The position numbers were made by a program, and so were the translations under genes. From an uncultured Brevundimonas sp. (GTDB lineage: Bacteria; Pseudomonadota; Alphaproteobacteria; Caulobacterales; Caulobacteraceae), in contig NZ_CALMFB010000070.1 in NCBI RefSeq assembly GCF_937863155.1, forward strand, positions 1-64,000: 64,000 nt of DNA, read 5' to 3'. Positions 1 to 8,052 of this stretch are shown here, piece by piece (the first letter of the stretch is position 1; every line of letters starts with the position of its first letter). The notes under the pieces were generated by a model. That model did not search any database and had not been told where the DNA came from. It saw only the letters and a list, made by a program, of their open reading frames with translations.

Positions 1-501
1 GTTGTCCTTGATCAGGATGGCGTCATCCAGGCCGAAGCGGTGGTTCATCCCCCCGCCGCAGGCCACGGCGTGTTTCTCCAGCGCGCGCAGGCCCGGCGTG
101 GTCTTGCGCGTGTCGGCGATGCGGGCCGACGTGCCCACGACGGCGTCGACATAGGCGCGCGTCAGGGTGGCGATCCCGCACATCCGCCCCAGGATGTTCA
201 GCGCCGTCCGCTCGGCGGCCAGCAGGGCGCGGGCGTTCGCCTCGACCCGCACCAGGGCGGCTCCGGCCGCGAACGGCCGCCCGTCCAGGACCAGGGTCTC
301 GACCTCGGCCTGGGGGTCCAGCATCCGCACCGCGATCCGCACCGCATCGATCCCGGCGGCGACGCCCGCCTTGCGCGCGGCGAAGACGCCGTTCATCCGC
401 GCCTGTTCCGGCACGCAGGCCTGGGCCGTCAGGTCGCCCGCCCGGCCCAGATCCTCGGCCAGGGCCGCGCGCACCACCGGTTCGATCAACAGATCCATCA
501 T
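1..501 (-). CDS. nadC: Nicotinate-nucleotide pyrophosphorylase NadC, N-terminal part (3' end outside window)
   Basis: Quinolinate phosphoribosyltransferase makes nicotinate mononucleotide from quinolinate and PRPP, the last step of de novo NAD ring synthesis, in the cytoplasm. The visible 167 codons start MMDLLIEPVVRAALAEDLG and include ERTALNILGRMCGIAT and the segment TRKTTPGLRALEKHAVACGG, both typical of the family. The window edge removes roughly the last 110 residues of a protein that is usually about 280 long. The ATG at 501 overlaps the nadB stop as ATGA, so nadB and nadC are translationally coupled. A second ATG immediately follows the first and could also serve. Assignment is secure from sequence and operon context. 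Confidence 0.95.
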   Translation of the reverse strand, partial: MMDLLIEPVVRAALAEDLGRAGDLTAQACVPEQARMNGVFAARKAGVAAGIDAVRIAVRMLDPQAEVETLVLDGRPFAAGAALVRVEANARALLAAERTALNILGRMCGIATLTRAYVDAVVGTSARIADTRKTTPGLRALEKHAVACGGGMNHRFGLDDAILIKDN

Positions 502-2000
502 GCCGCCTTGTCCCTGGTGTTCAGCGTCAGGCGCGTATGCGCCGCCGTGTCATTCGTCTGAGGCCAGTCGGCGCGCCAGTGGCCGCCCCGGCTTTCGCGT
601 CGCGCCAGCGCCGCCTCGGCCGCCAGTCGCGCGGTGGTCAGAACCGCCGCATCGGGATGCTGGGCCTGCAGCCTGTCGATCAGGGCGATCAGGATCGTCA
701 GCCCCGCCGCATCGCGCACCGGTCCGGCATGGGCCGTCATGGCTGCGCGCAGCTGCATCATCTCCGCCTGGGGCAGGTCCGTGGCGATCCGGCCCGCCGC
801 GCCCTCGTCGGCGCTCGGCGCCTGATCCGCCGCCGCCCGCCCGGCCCGTCGTCCGAAGGCGGCGGCTTCCAGCAGGCTGTTGGACGCCAGGCGATTGGCG
901 CCGTGCACCCCCGTCGCCGCGCATTCGCCGATGGCGAAAAGACCATCTAGCGAGGTGCGTCCGTCCGCGTCGGCGGCGATCCCGCCCATGTGATAGTGCG
1001 CCGCCTCGGCCACCGGCATGGGGCTGATGCGCGGGTCCAGCCCCGCGCCCATACAGGCGGCGAACACCGCCGGGAAATGCTCGGGGAAAGCGGCGCCCAC
1101 CGCCGTCGTCGCATCCAGAAAGGCGCCGCGCCCGGCCATCCGCGCCGCATGCACCACCCGCGCCACCACGTCGCGCGCCGCCAGATCGGCGTCGGCGTCC
1201 GGTCCCAGCAGGAACCGCCCCTGGCCGTCGATCAGCCGCGCCCCCTCGCCTCTCAGGGCCTCGGTCGCCAGCGGCGCGGGGTCTAGGCCCAGGTCCAGGG
1301 CCGTGGGGTGAAACTGCACGAACTCGGGGTCCAGGATTTCGGCCCCGGCCCAGGCGGCGATGGCCAGCCCCTCGCCCCGCAGCGCCGCCGGATTGGTGGT
1401 CACGGCGTAAAGCCCGCCGATCCCCCCGGTGGCCAGGATCACCGCCGGCGCCGCCACCTGCACCAACCGGCCGCCCACGCGCTCCAGCACCGCGCCGGTC
1501 ACGCGGCCCTTGGCGTCCTGCATCAGGCCGCGCAGGCGGGCGTCCTCCCAGATCTCGATGTTCGGCTCGGCCCGCGCCGCCGCGACCACGGCCGACAGGA
1601 TGGCGCGCCCCGCCCCGTCGCCACCGACCCGCGCCACCCGCGCCCGCCCGTGCGCGGCCTCGCGGCTTAATGCGTAGCCGCCGTCTTCGGTGCGGTCGAA
1701 CGGCGCGCCCAGGGCGGCCAGCCAGTCCACCGTAGCGGCCCCCGCGCCGGTCAGAGCCAGGGTCGGCGCCGTCTCCACCAGACCCGCGCCCGCCGCCGCC
1801 GTATCGGCCGCATGGTCCGCCGCGCTGTCGCCCGCGCCCAGGGCCGCCGCCACCCCGCCCTGCGCCCAGGCCGAGGCGCAGGCGTTCAACAGAGGCTCGG
1901 GGGTCACCACCCGCACCTTCGCCCCCGCGCGCGCCGCCTCCAGCGCGGCCGACAGGCCCGCCAGGCCGCCGCCGACGATCAGAGGGCCGTCATGGCGCAT
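498..2000 (-). CDS. nadB: L-aspartate oxidase NadB
   Basis: FAD enzyme oxidising L-aspartate to iminoaspartate, the substrate NadA condenses with dihydroxyacetone phosphate. The 500-residue product has an N-terminal Rossmann motif (GGGLAGLSAALEAA), the conserved FVQFHPTAL block, HYHMGGIAADADGRTS, and GANRLASNSLLEAAAFGRR near the end of the flavin domain. The C-terminal helical domain ends at an ATGA overlap with nadC. The start chosen at 2000 (MRHDGPLIVGGG) puts the flavin loop within the first 15 residues; the frame stays open far upstream but there lies inside the protease gene. The gene follows the M50 protease gene by 5 nt. Confidence 0.96.
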   Translation of the reverse strand: MRHDGPLIVGGGLAGLSAALEAARAGAKVRVVTPEPLLNACASAWAQGGVAAALGAGDSAADHAADTAAAGAGLVETAPTLALTGAGAATVDWLAALGAPFDRTEDGGYALSREAAHGRARVARVGGDGAGRAILSAVVAAARAEPNIEIWEDARLRGLMQDAKGRVTGAVLERVGGRLVQVAAPAVILATGGIGGLYAVTTNPAALRGEGLAIAAWAGAEILDPEFVQFHPTALDLGLDPAPLATEALRGEGARLIDGQGRFLLGPDADADLAARDVVARVVHAARMAGRGAFLDATTAVGAAFPEHFPAVFAACMGAGLDPRISPMPVAEAAHYHMGGIAADADGRTSLDGLFAIGECAATGVHGANRLASNSLLEAAAFGRRAGRAAADQAPSADEGAAGRIATDLPQAEMMQLRAAMTAHAGPVRDAAGLTILIALIDRLQAQHPDAAVLTTARLAAEAALARRESRGGHWRADWPQTNDTAAHTRLTLNTRDKAA

Positions 2001-2005
2001 CCAGC

Positions 2006-2890
2006 TCACGCCGCCGGACCGGCGACGCCGCCGAAATCCATGCCGACAAAGCGCGCGCCCAACTCCAGCGCGCCCATCACCGTGCCGTCGCCCAGCGGGA
2101 TCAGGGCGCCGACCGCCGCCGCCGCGCAGACCGCGCCGGTCGCCAGATACAGGCCCAGGCTCTGCATGGCCTGGCCGATGCTCAAGGGGCCTTCGTCGGG
2201 CCGCCAGGCGCCGCGCCGCAGATGGCCGATCACGGCGATGGCCAGAAAGGCCGCCAGGATGAACCGCCCCGTCGTCAGGCCCCACCAGACCACCAGAACC
2301 CCGACGGCGATCAGGGCCGCCTTCTCCAGCATCGGATGCACCCGCGCCAGCACCGGCCCCAGGGCCTTGGACCCGTCCAACGGCGGGGCGGGCACCAGGT
2401 TCAGCAGATTGATCATGGCGATGAAAAACGCCCCGAACAGCCAGGCCCCGCCGCCGGTGATGACCCAGGCCCCCACGAACGGGATCATGGCCAGCAGCCC
2501 GAACGCCGGCCCGGCCAGGGACACCAGCACCCCGTGCCATTCGCTGCGCGGCGCGCGCTGACCCTGGGCCATGCCGCCCAGGAAGGGGATGATGTGGATG
2601 TGCGCCGGCCCCATGCCCAGCCGGTTCATGGCCAGGACGTGCCCGTATTCATGCACGAACAGGCCGAACACCCCGGCCACCGCCGCGACCCAGGTGCCGG
2701 TGATCCACCACAGGAAACCGCCCAGAAGCAGGGTCGACACCACCGCCCACACCGGGTTCTGACCGCGATGGACGATCTCCGGTTCGCGCGCGGGCGCCGG
2801 GGCGGGGGCCGCCGCTTCGGGCAGGCGGTCCCAGGGTCCAGGGCGGCGAGACCCTGCTAGGGGGGCGGGGTTATCTTCACTACGGCTCAT
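2006..2890 (-). CDS. Site-2-protease-type (M50) membrane metalloprotease
   Basis: A 294-residue polytopic membrane protein. After a Pro/Ala-rich cytoplasmic N-terminus of about 45 residues come several hydrophobic segments. The zinc motif HEYGH lies at residues 80-84 inside a membrane helix, and a second metal-ligand motif PAPPLDGSK (Asp172) follows, the pattern of M50/site-2 proteases that cleave within membranes. No PDZ domain is visible, so it is not RseP-like but resembles the compact stand-alone S2P family. The gene sits between nadA and nadB, starts with ATGA overlap on a preceding 37-codon ORF and lies 5 nt before nadB, so it is almost certainly transcribed with the NAD genes. Its substrate is unknown; the location may be functional or only historical. 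Confidence 0.85.
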   Translation of the reverse strand: MSRSEDNPAPLAGSRRPGPWDRLPEAAAPAPAPAREPEIVHRGQNPVWAVVSTLLLGGFLWWITGTWVAAVAGVFGLFVHEYGHVLAMNRLGMGPAHIHIIPFLGGMAQGQRAPRSEWHGVLVSLAGPAFGLLAMIPFVGAWVITGGGAWLFGAFFIAMINLLNLVPAPPLDGSKALGPVLARVHPMLEKAALIAVGVLVVWWGLTTGRFILAAFLAIAVIGHLRRGAWRPDEGPLSIGQAMQSLGLYLATGAVCAAAAVGALIPLGDGTVMGALELGARFVGMDFGGVAGPAA

Positions 2891-3000
2891 GGCTTCGACC
2901 TGGGCGGCGTGGGCCGCGCCAGCAAGGCCGCCAGGGCCAAAAGCCGCAGGGTCCGCGCATCCAGCGTCGCCACCGCCCGCGCCTGGGGGACATAGTGCAT
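2887..3000 (-). CDS. Putative 37-residue small protein between nadA and the M50 protease
   Basis: A short open frame of 37 codons plus stop. It begins at 3000 in a TGATG overlap with the nadA stop and ends in an ATGA overlap with the protease start at 2890, so it exactly bridges the two genes. The product starts [20 protein letters not shown] and has a central Leu/Ala-rich hydrophobic patch followed by a Pro/Arg/Lys-rich tail. I recognise no family. The exact fit at both ends favours a translated coupling ORF, possibly with a role for the peptide itself, but chance in GC-rich DNA cannot be excluded. Conservation of both junctions in relatives would decide. Confidence 0.5.
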   Translation of the reverse strand: MHYVPQARAVATLDARTLRLLALAALLARPTPPRSKP

Positions 3001-4094
3001 CAGATCAGCTCCACCGCCGGATGATGGCCCCGCGCCCGCACCAGGTCATACCGCGCCGGGATCGCCGGGGGCGGCAGATCGACCATCCGCTGCACCGCCC
3101 GGCGCGCGCGCTCGGCCACCGCTTCGTCCACCGTCACCTCGAACTGAAGATGCAGCAGGGCGTCGCGGATGTTCTCCAGGGTGATCCGCTTCATGTGCGG
3201 GCACAGGTTGCACGGGCCGACGAACTGCACCTCGGGCAGGTCGCCCTTGATGTTCGACGCCATCGAACATTCGGTTATCAGCACCACCCGCTGGGGCCGG
3301 TGCGTCTGAACATAGTCGGCCATGGCCGCCGTCGATCCGGCGAAGTCGGCCGCTTCCAGGATCTCTTCCGGGCATTCGGGATGGGCCAGGACTTCGGCGT
3401 CCGGCCAGGCGTCGCGCATGTCGGCGATGTCCTGGGCCGTGAACCGCTTGTGCACCTCGCAATGGCCCGCCCAGGCGATGATGCCGATCTCGGTCTGGGC
3501 CGCCACATTGCGCGCCAGATATTCGTCGGGGATCAGGATCACCCGGTCCACGCCCCATTCGGCCGCCGCCCATTCCACGATCTGAACGGCGTTGGCGCTG
3601 GTGCAGCAGATGTCGGTCTCGGCCTTCACATCGGCGGTGGTGTTGACATAGGTGATGACCGGCAGACCCGGATAGCGCTGCTTGATCAGCCGCACATCCG
3701 CCCCGGTGATCGAGGACGCCAGGCTGCATCCCGCCAGCGGATCGGGGATCAGCACGGTCCTTTCCGGGCTCAGGATCTTGGACGTCTCGGCCATGAAGTG
3801 GACGCCCGCCTGGACGATCACTCTGGCGTCCGACCGCGCCGCTTCCTTGGCCAGGCCCAGGCTGTCGCCGACATAGTCGCCGACCCCGTGGAAGATGTCG
3901 GGCGTCATATAGTTGTGCGCCAGGATGACCGCGTTGCGCTCGGCCTTCAGCCGGTTGATCTCGGCGATCAGCGGCGCCTTGGCGGTCCATTCCAGCGGCG
4001 TCACATGCTCGCGCACGCGCGGCCAGATATGATCCGTGGCCTGCGCAACCTCAGGGGCAACCTCAGCGCCGAAACCGAACTCTCCGTCCGCCAT
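3000..4094 (-). CDS. nadA: Quinolinate synthase NadA
   Basis: [4Fe-4S] enzyme condensing iminoaspartate with dihydroxyacetone phosphate to quinolinate, first gene of the de novo NAD operon. The 364-residue product has the family blocks [42 protein letters not shown] and [19 protein letters not shown], which carry candidate cluster cysteines, plus TSANA and [10 protein letters not shown]. The start at 4094 ([12 protein letters not shown]) is preferred because upstream in-frame ATGs fall inside a palindromic operator at 4114-4136. The stop forms TGATG with the next small ORF. Functional assignment is secure. Confidence 0.96.
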   Translation of the reverse strand: MADGEFGFGAEVAPEVAQATDHIWPRVREHVTPLEWTAKAPLIAEINRLKAERNAVILAHNYMTPDIFHGVGDYVGDSLGLAKEAARSDARVIVQAGVHFMAETSKILSPERTVLIPDPLAGCSLASSITGADVRLIKQRYPGLPVITYVNTTADVKAETDICCTSANAVQIVEWAAAEWGVDRVILIPDEYLARNVAAQTEIGIIAWAGHCEVHKRFTAQDIADMRDAWPDAEVLAHPECPEEILEAADFAGSTAAMADYVQTHRPQRVVLITECSMASNIKGDLPEVQFVGPCNLCPHMKRITLENIRDALLHLQFEVTVDEAVAERARRAVQRMVDLPPPAIPARYDLVRARGHHPAVELI

Positions 4095-4113
4095 GCCGGA
4101 CCTCCGCTCCACC

Positions 4114-4136
4114 CTTATGCTCATAATCAGCATAAG
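4114..4136. promoter_or_regulatory. Perfect palindrome upstream of nadA, candidate NAD-operon operator
   Basis: Arms CTTATGCT (4114-4121) and AGCATAAG (4129-4136) are exact reverse complements around CATAATC. The centre lies about 30 nt upstream of the nadA ATG, where a repressor would block the promoter. De novo NAD genes in alphaproteobacteria are known to be controlled by NAD-responsive repressors (NrtR- or NadQ-type); which one would act here is inference. The surrounding DNA is GC-rich while this site is AT-rich. Confidence 0.65.
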
Positions 4137-4197
4137 CAGGGACAATGTAGGCCGATCCGCGCGGGATGCAAGGGCGCGGGCCAATGGAATGGGCAGA

Positions 4198-4980
4198 CTA
4201 GCGGTTAACCACCACGAGCCAACTGTTGCTGGCGATGGCGCGGAACACCCTGCCCTCAAGCGTGGCGGGGTCGATGCCCTGCGCGACGGTTATCCGGCTG
4301 CCCCTTGCCGCGCGCAGCAGGGATTTGACGTGAGAGTTTCTCGCGCTGGCGGGATGGTCGGCCCGGCAGTCGGCAAGCCGCGCGCCGCGAACAATGCAGC
4401 TCACTTCACGTTCGGGGTTCGCGGCCACCCGATAATATCGAACCGCCTCATCCGGCCCTGCCCGTTCGCGCATGTTCGGGGACAGATAGGCTTCATAGGC
4501 CTCGGGCAGAAGATCGCGGTCGTCTTCAAGCGCCCAGCCGCATGCGGTCAAGACCCGATCCAGATTGGCCGACTCCGCAGGAAGGTCAAAGTCGACGCTG
4601 ATGGCTGCGGTCTCATGTCGGCTCGGCCTCAGGGAATAGGCGCCGCCGCCTCTGAGGAAGCGCGCGTCCCGGCCAGGCATTGCACTGCGATAGACCCCGG
4701 GCGCGATCGGCGTCCAGACCTGTTCCACACCTCTGCCGTCGGCCCGCGTCCCCGTGAGGTGAAGTTGGCCTTCCAACTGCGGCAGGTCGGTGATCACCAG
4801 ACGTAACTGTTCGTCTTCGCACTGAAGCGCGATCATCTGACCGCCTTCATATCGCACCGCCGCGACCGACAGTTTCTGAGACGGGTCTTCCTGGAATTCC
4901 CAGTCATCGTCCTGCGCGAGGGCGACCGTTGGCGAGGCGAGAAGCACCAACGCGGCCAGCAAAGGAAAACGCTTGGTCAT
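4198..4980 (-). CDS. Secreted protein of unknown function
   Basis: A 260-residue protein with a clear signal peptide ([20 protein letters not shown], cut after ALAQ), so it is probably periplasmic. The mature part begins with an acidic stretch ([12 protein letters not shown]), has two cysteine-containing segments (IALQCEDEQ and [15 protein letters not shown]) that could form disulfides, and shows no enzyme motif I recognise. A purine-rich GGAGG lies just before the ATG at 4980. It follows ogt by 22 nt on the same strand and is likely its co-transcribed downstream neighbour. The 103 nt after it hold the nadA promoter region. Confidence 0.75.
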   Translation of the reverse strand: MTKRFPLLAALVLLASPTVALAQDDDWEFQEDPSQKLSVAAVRYEGGQMIALQCEDEQLRLVITDLPQLEGQLHLTGTRADGRGVEQVWTPIAPGVYRSAMPGRDARFLRGGGAYSLRPSRHETAAISVDFDLPAESANLDRVLTACGWALEDDRDLLPEAYEAYLSPNMRERAGPDEAVRYYRVAANPEREVSCIVRGARLADCRADHPASARNSHVKSLLRAARGSRITVAQGIDPATLEGRVFRAIASNSWLVVVNR

Positions 4981-5002
4981 GTCGAGGCCTCCGGGTTCGA
5001 CC

Positions 5003-5545
5003 CTATGAAGCCTTTCGGACCGCGCCCACGTCAACAGCCGTGGCGCCTTCGTGCGCCAGCAGCCACTGTTTCCGCTCCAGCCCTCCCGCATAGCCTGTCA
5101 GCGTCCCGTTCGCCCCGATCACGCGATGACAGGGGTTCAGCACCGCAACCGGATTCTGGCCGTTGGCCAGACCCGCCGCGCGCACGGCCCTGGGCCGCCC
5201 CACGGCCGCCGCCAGCTGGCCATAGCTTCGGGTCTCGCCCGGCGGAATGGCGCGCAGGGCCGCCCAGACCGCCTCCTGAAATTCGGTGCCGGCGGTCTTC
5301 ACCGGCACGCCGTCGAAGGCCCGCGCGTCCCCCGCGAAATAGGCCGCCACCGCCGCCCGCGCCTTCGCATCGGCCGTCCCTTCGACCAGCCCCGCGCCCG
5401 GCGCGTGGCGGGCCAGCAGGCGCCGCATCCGGTCCTCGAAATCGGCGAAGTCCAGCGCCCGCACGGCGCCGTCCGCATCGGTCACCAGCAGCACCTGCCC
5501 TACCGGCGACGGCAGGCATTCCAGCGTCAGAGTTTCAGGCCGCAT
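5003..5545 (-). CDS. ogt: Methylated-DNA-[protein]-cysteine S-methyltransferase
   Basis: Suicide enzyme moving methyl groups from O6-alkylguanine to its own cysteine. The 180-residue protein has an N-terminal RNase-H-like domain and the C-terminal DNA-binding domain. The active-site block NPCHRVIG puts the acceptor at Cys139, preceded by GETRSYGQLA and RAAGLANGQNPV, the usual helix-turn-helix and arginine-finger region. The ATG at 5545 is chosen because it overlaps the end of the upstream Ada fusion by 11 nt and gives a standard-length N-terminus. With the upstream gene it forms an alkylation-response operon in which the activator and the O6-methyltransferase are separate proteins. Confidence 0.93.
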   Translation of the reverse strand: MRPETLTLECLPSPVGQVLLVTDADGAVRALDFADFEDRMRRLLARHAPGAGLVEGTADAKARAAVAAYFAGDARAFDGVPVKTAGTEFQEAVWAALRAIPPGETRSYGQLAAAVGRPRAVRAAGLANGQNPVAVLNPCHRVIGANGTLTGYAGGLERKQWLLAHEGATAVDVGAVRKAS

Positions 5546-6626
5546 CCTTCGTCTCCTCGATCTCGATCCCGGCGGCCGCCAGATGCGCCGCCGCATAGGC
5601 CCGCCAGGGCCGCCACTGTTCCACCCGCCCCCGCATGGCCGCGTTCCAGCCTTCGGGCGCCCGGTCGCTGGGCGCATCCTCACCCGCGTCGATCCAGTCG
5701 CCCGCCAGCCTCAGCCCCGGCCGCGCCGCCACCAGGGGCGCCAGCAGCGGATCGGCCGACAGATCGCGCGCGATGGCGTCCGGGTCCGCCGACAGGTCGA
5801 ACACCCGCCGCACCCGCGCCAGCACGCCGGGCAGGGCGCGCAGGTCGCTGGCCTGGACCGCGACGCTCAGCCGCCCCGCCGCGCCGCGCGCGACGCTCAC
5901 CGACCCTTCCGCGCCATCCACCGCCCGGTCCAGCATCCGCGACCAGCGGCCGTCCGCCACCGCCTCGCCCCGCGCCGCCAGGGCCCGAAGCAAACCGTCC
6001 CAGTCATAGGGCGGCCGGTACGGCAGGCTCAGCCGCACATCCGGCCCCGCCGCCCGCTCGGCCCGGCGACGCAGCTCGCCCGGCGGCCGGCCGTACAGGG
6101 CCTGGAAGGTCTCGTTGAAGCGCCGCACGCTGCCGAACCCCGCCGCCAGGGCCACCTGGGCCATCGGCAGGTCCGTCTCCTGGATCAGGGCCTTGGCCAG
6201 CAGCACCCGCCGGGTCTGGGCCACGCTGACCGGGGCGGCGCCCAGATGCTGGCGGAACAGGCGGCGCAGATGCCGTTCGCCCACACCCAGCCGCGCGGCC
6301 AGATCCTCCGCCGATCCGGCGTCCAGCGCCCCGGCCTCAATCAGGGCCAAAGCCCGGCTGACGGTGTTCGACGTTCCGCGCCACGCCCCCATATCAGGGG
6401 CCGTCTCGGGGCGACAGCGCAGGCAGGCGCGGAACCCCGCCTCCTCGGCCGCCGCCGCCGTGGCCACGAACCGCATGTTCTCGCGCCGCGGCGTCCGCGC
6501 CGGGCACACCGGGCGGCAATAGATCCCCGTGGTCTTCACACAGCCGAAGAACCGCCCGTCGAACCGGGCGTCGCGCGTCACGACGGCGCGATAGCAGGCG
6601 TCCTGATCCAGTCCCGTCTCGTCCAT
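5535..6626 (-). CDS. Ada-type methylphosphotriester sensor/AraC activator with truncated AlkA domain
   Basis: Fusion regulator of the adaptive response to alkylation. In order: Ada zinc domain with four cysteines (FFGCVKTTGIYCRPVC, then FRACLRCRPE), AraC helix-turn-helix (DLAARLGVGERHLRRLFRQH and a second helix pair ending VRRFNETFQALYGRPP), and an AlkA N-terminal domain (RLSLPYRPPYDWDGLL to PGLRLAGDW). The usual HhH-GPD glycosylase core should follow, but the protein jumps within about 20 residues to the AlkA C-terminal signature QWRPWRAYAAAHL. At 363 residues it is over 100 shorter than typical Ada-AlkA fusions (about 480-500). Methyl sensing and activation look intact; base excision looks lost. 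The start at 6626 (MDETGLDQDACY) places the sensor domain at the N-terminus. Confidence 0.88.
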   Translation of the reverse strand: MDETGLDQDACYRAVVTRDARFDGRFFGCVKTTGIYCRPVCPARTPRRENMRFVATAAAAEEAGFRACLRCRPETAPDMGAWRGTSNTVSRALALIEAGALDAGSAEDLAARLGVGERHLRRLFRQHLGAAPVSVAQTRRVLLAKALIQETDLPMAQVALAAGFGSVRRFNETFQALYGRPPGELRRRAERAAGPDVRLSLPYRPPYDWDGLLRALAARGEAVADGRWSRMLDRAVDGAEGSVSVARGAAGRLSVAVQASDLRALPGVLARVRRVFDLSADPDAIARDLSADPLLAPLVAARPGLRLAGDWIDAGEDAPSDRAPEGWNAAMRGRVEQWRPWRAYAAAHLAAAGIEIEETKDAA

Positions 6627-6690
6627 GGGCGACAGATAGGCCCTGACGCCCGGCCCGTCTCGCGGTTTTCGGACACGAATGGTCGGCGGT

Positions 6691-7977
6691 TTAGATCTCG
6701 CCGCCGACATCCGCCTCGGCGTCACCGCCCTGGACGATGCGGGCCACGGCCAGGTCGGCGGTGACATTGCCCACGGTGCGGAAGATGTCGGGGATCACCT
6801 CGACCGCCAGCAGCAGCGGCAGCACCTCCAGCGGCACCCCCATGGCCACGCAGATGGGGGCGATGGAGACGAAGAAGGAGATCTGGCCCGGCAGGCCGAC
6901 GCTGCCGATGCTGACCAATATGGCCGTCAGCATGCCCGCCACGATATGGGCGAACGACACCTCGACCCCGAACAGATGGGCGCAATAGATGACCACGGCC
7001 AGATTGGCCACCGGGCTGGTGATGCGGAACAGGGCCACCGCCAGCGGCAGCACCAGCCCCGCCGTCGACCGCGCCACGCCCAGGAAGTCCACCGCCCGCT
7101 CGACCATCACCGGCAGGCTGGCCAGGGACGACTGGGTGGAGAAGGCCACCACCTGGGCCGGGGCGGCCGCGCGGGCGAAGCGCGGCAGGCCGACCTTCCC
7201 GAACACCATGGCCACAGGATAGATCAGGACGATCAGCCCTACCTGCGCCAGCACCACCAGGGCGATATAGTGGGCCAGGGTTCCGGCCGCCCCCACCCCC
7301 GCCGACAGGCCGACGCCCAGCGCCAGGGCGAACACCCCCAACGGCGCCGCCAGCAGCACCCAGCGCACGATGATGATCATGGTCTCGGCCACGGCGCCGA
7401 AGAAACCGACCAGCGGCAGGCGTTGGCTTTCCGGCAGGCGGCTGGCCGCGAAGCCGAAGAAGACGGCGAACACCACCAGGCCTAGTATGGCGTCCTCGGC
7501 CGCCGCGCGGATGGGGTTGGCCGGGGCGATGGTCTTGACGAACTCGCTGAACGGCGCGCCGGGACGCAGGCCATCGGGCGTCGCAGGGGCCCCGGCGATC
7601 AGCCGCGCCCCGCCTTCGGGGTCGATGGGCCAGACTTGATGCAGGCCATAGTTGGCCAGCACAGCGTATATCGTCGCGCCGGTGATCAGTATGGCGAACC
7701 ACAGGATCGCCTTGCCCGCCAGCCGCCCGGTGCGCGCGGCGTCCGCTATGGAGGCGATGCCGGTCACCAGCAGGGAAAAGACCAGCGGCACGATGGTCAT
7801 CTTCAGCGCGTTCAGCCACAGGGCGCCCACGGCGGCTATGCCCCCCGCCGTCGTCTCTCCCCCCGGCAGGCCCCAACTCTGGGCCGCCGCCCCGGCCGCC
7901 AGCCCCACCGTCAGGGCGATCAGCACCGCGACGCTGAGCGGCGGCAGGAAACGGGGGCGCGGCAGGATCGAGCTCAT
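6691..7977 (-). CDS. Dicarboxylate/amino acid:cation symporter (DAACS family)
   Basis: A 428-residue inner-membrane secondary transporter of the glutamate/dicarboxylate symporter fold. It has about eight hydrophobic helices, the MTIVPLVFSLLVTG segment, and the serine-containing re-entrant loop FSTQSSLASLPVM. The canonical NMDGT sodium/substrate motif is not present; the matching position reads ALFRITSPVANLAVV. The C-terminal loop SIGSVGLPGQISFF is conserved in style. Substrate is therefore uncertain, and acidic amino acids or C4-dicarboxylates should not be assumed. It lies 64 nt upstream of the Ada fusion on the same strand. Confidence 0.88.
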   Translation of the reverse strand: MSSILPRPRFLPPLSVAVLIALTVGLAAGAAAQSWGLPGGETTAGGIAAVGALWLNALKMTIVPLVFSLLVTGIASIADAARTGRLAGKAILWFAILITGATIYAVLANYGLHQVWPIDPEGGARLIAGAPATPDGLRPGAPFSEFVKTIAPANPIRAAAEDAILGLVVFAVFFGFAASRLPESQRLPLVGFFGAVAETMIIIVRWVLLAAPLGVFALALGVGLSAGVGAAGTLAHYIALVVLAQVGLIVLIYPVAMVFGKVGLPRFARAAAPAQVVAFSTQSSLASLPVMVERAVDFLGVARSTAGLVLPLAVALFRITSPVANLAVVIYCAHLFGVEVSFAHIVAGMLTAILVSIGSVGLPGQISFFVSIAPICVAMGVPLEVLPLLLAVEVIPDIFRTVGNVTADLAVARIVQGGDAEADVGGEI

Positions 7978-8052
7978 CCCCGCAGGCTATGCGGACGTCT
8001 TTCGCCGCGCCACCGGTAAATCATGCCTCGCAAACGGCGGCCGCGCCGCCGT

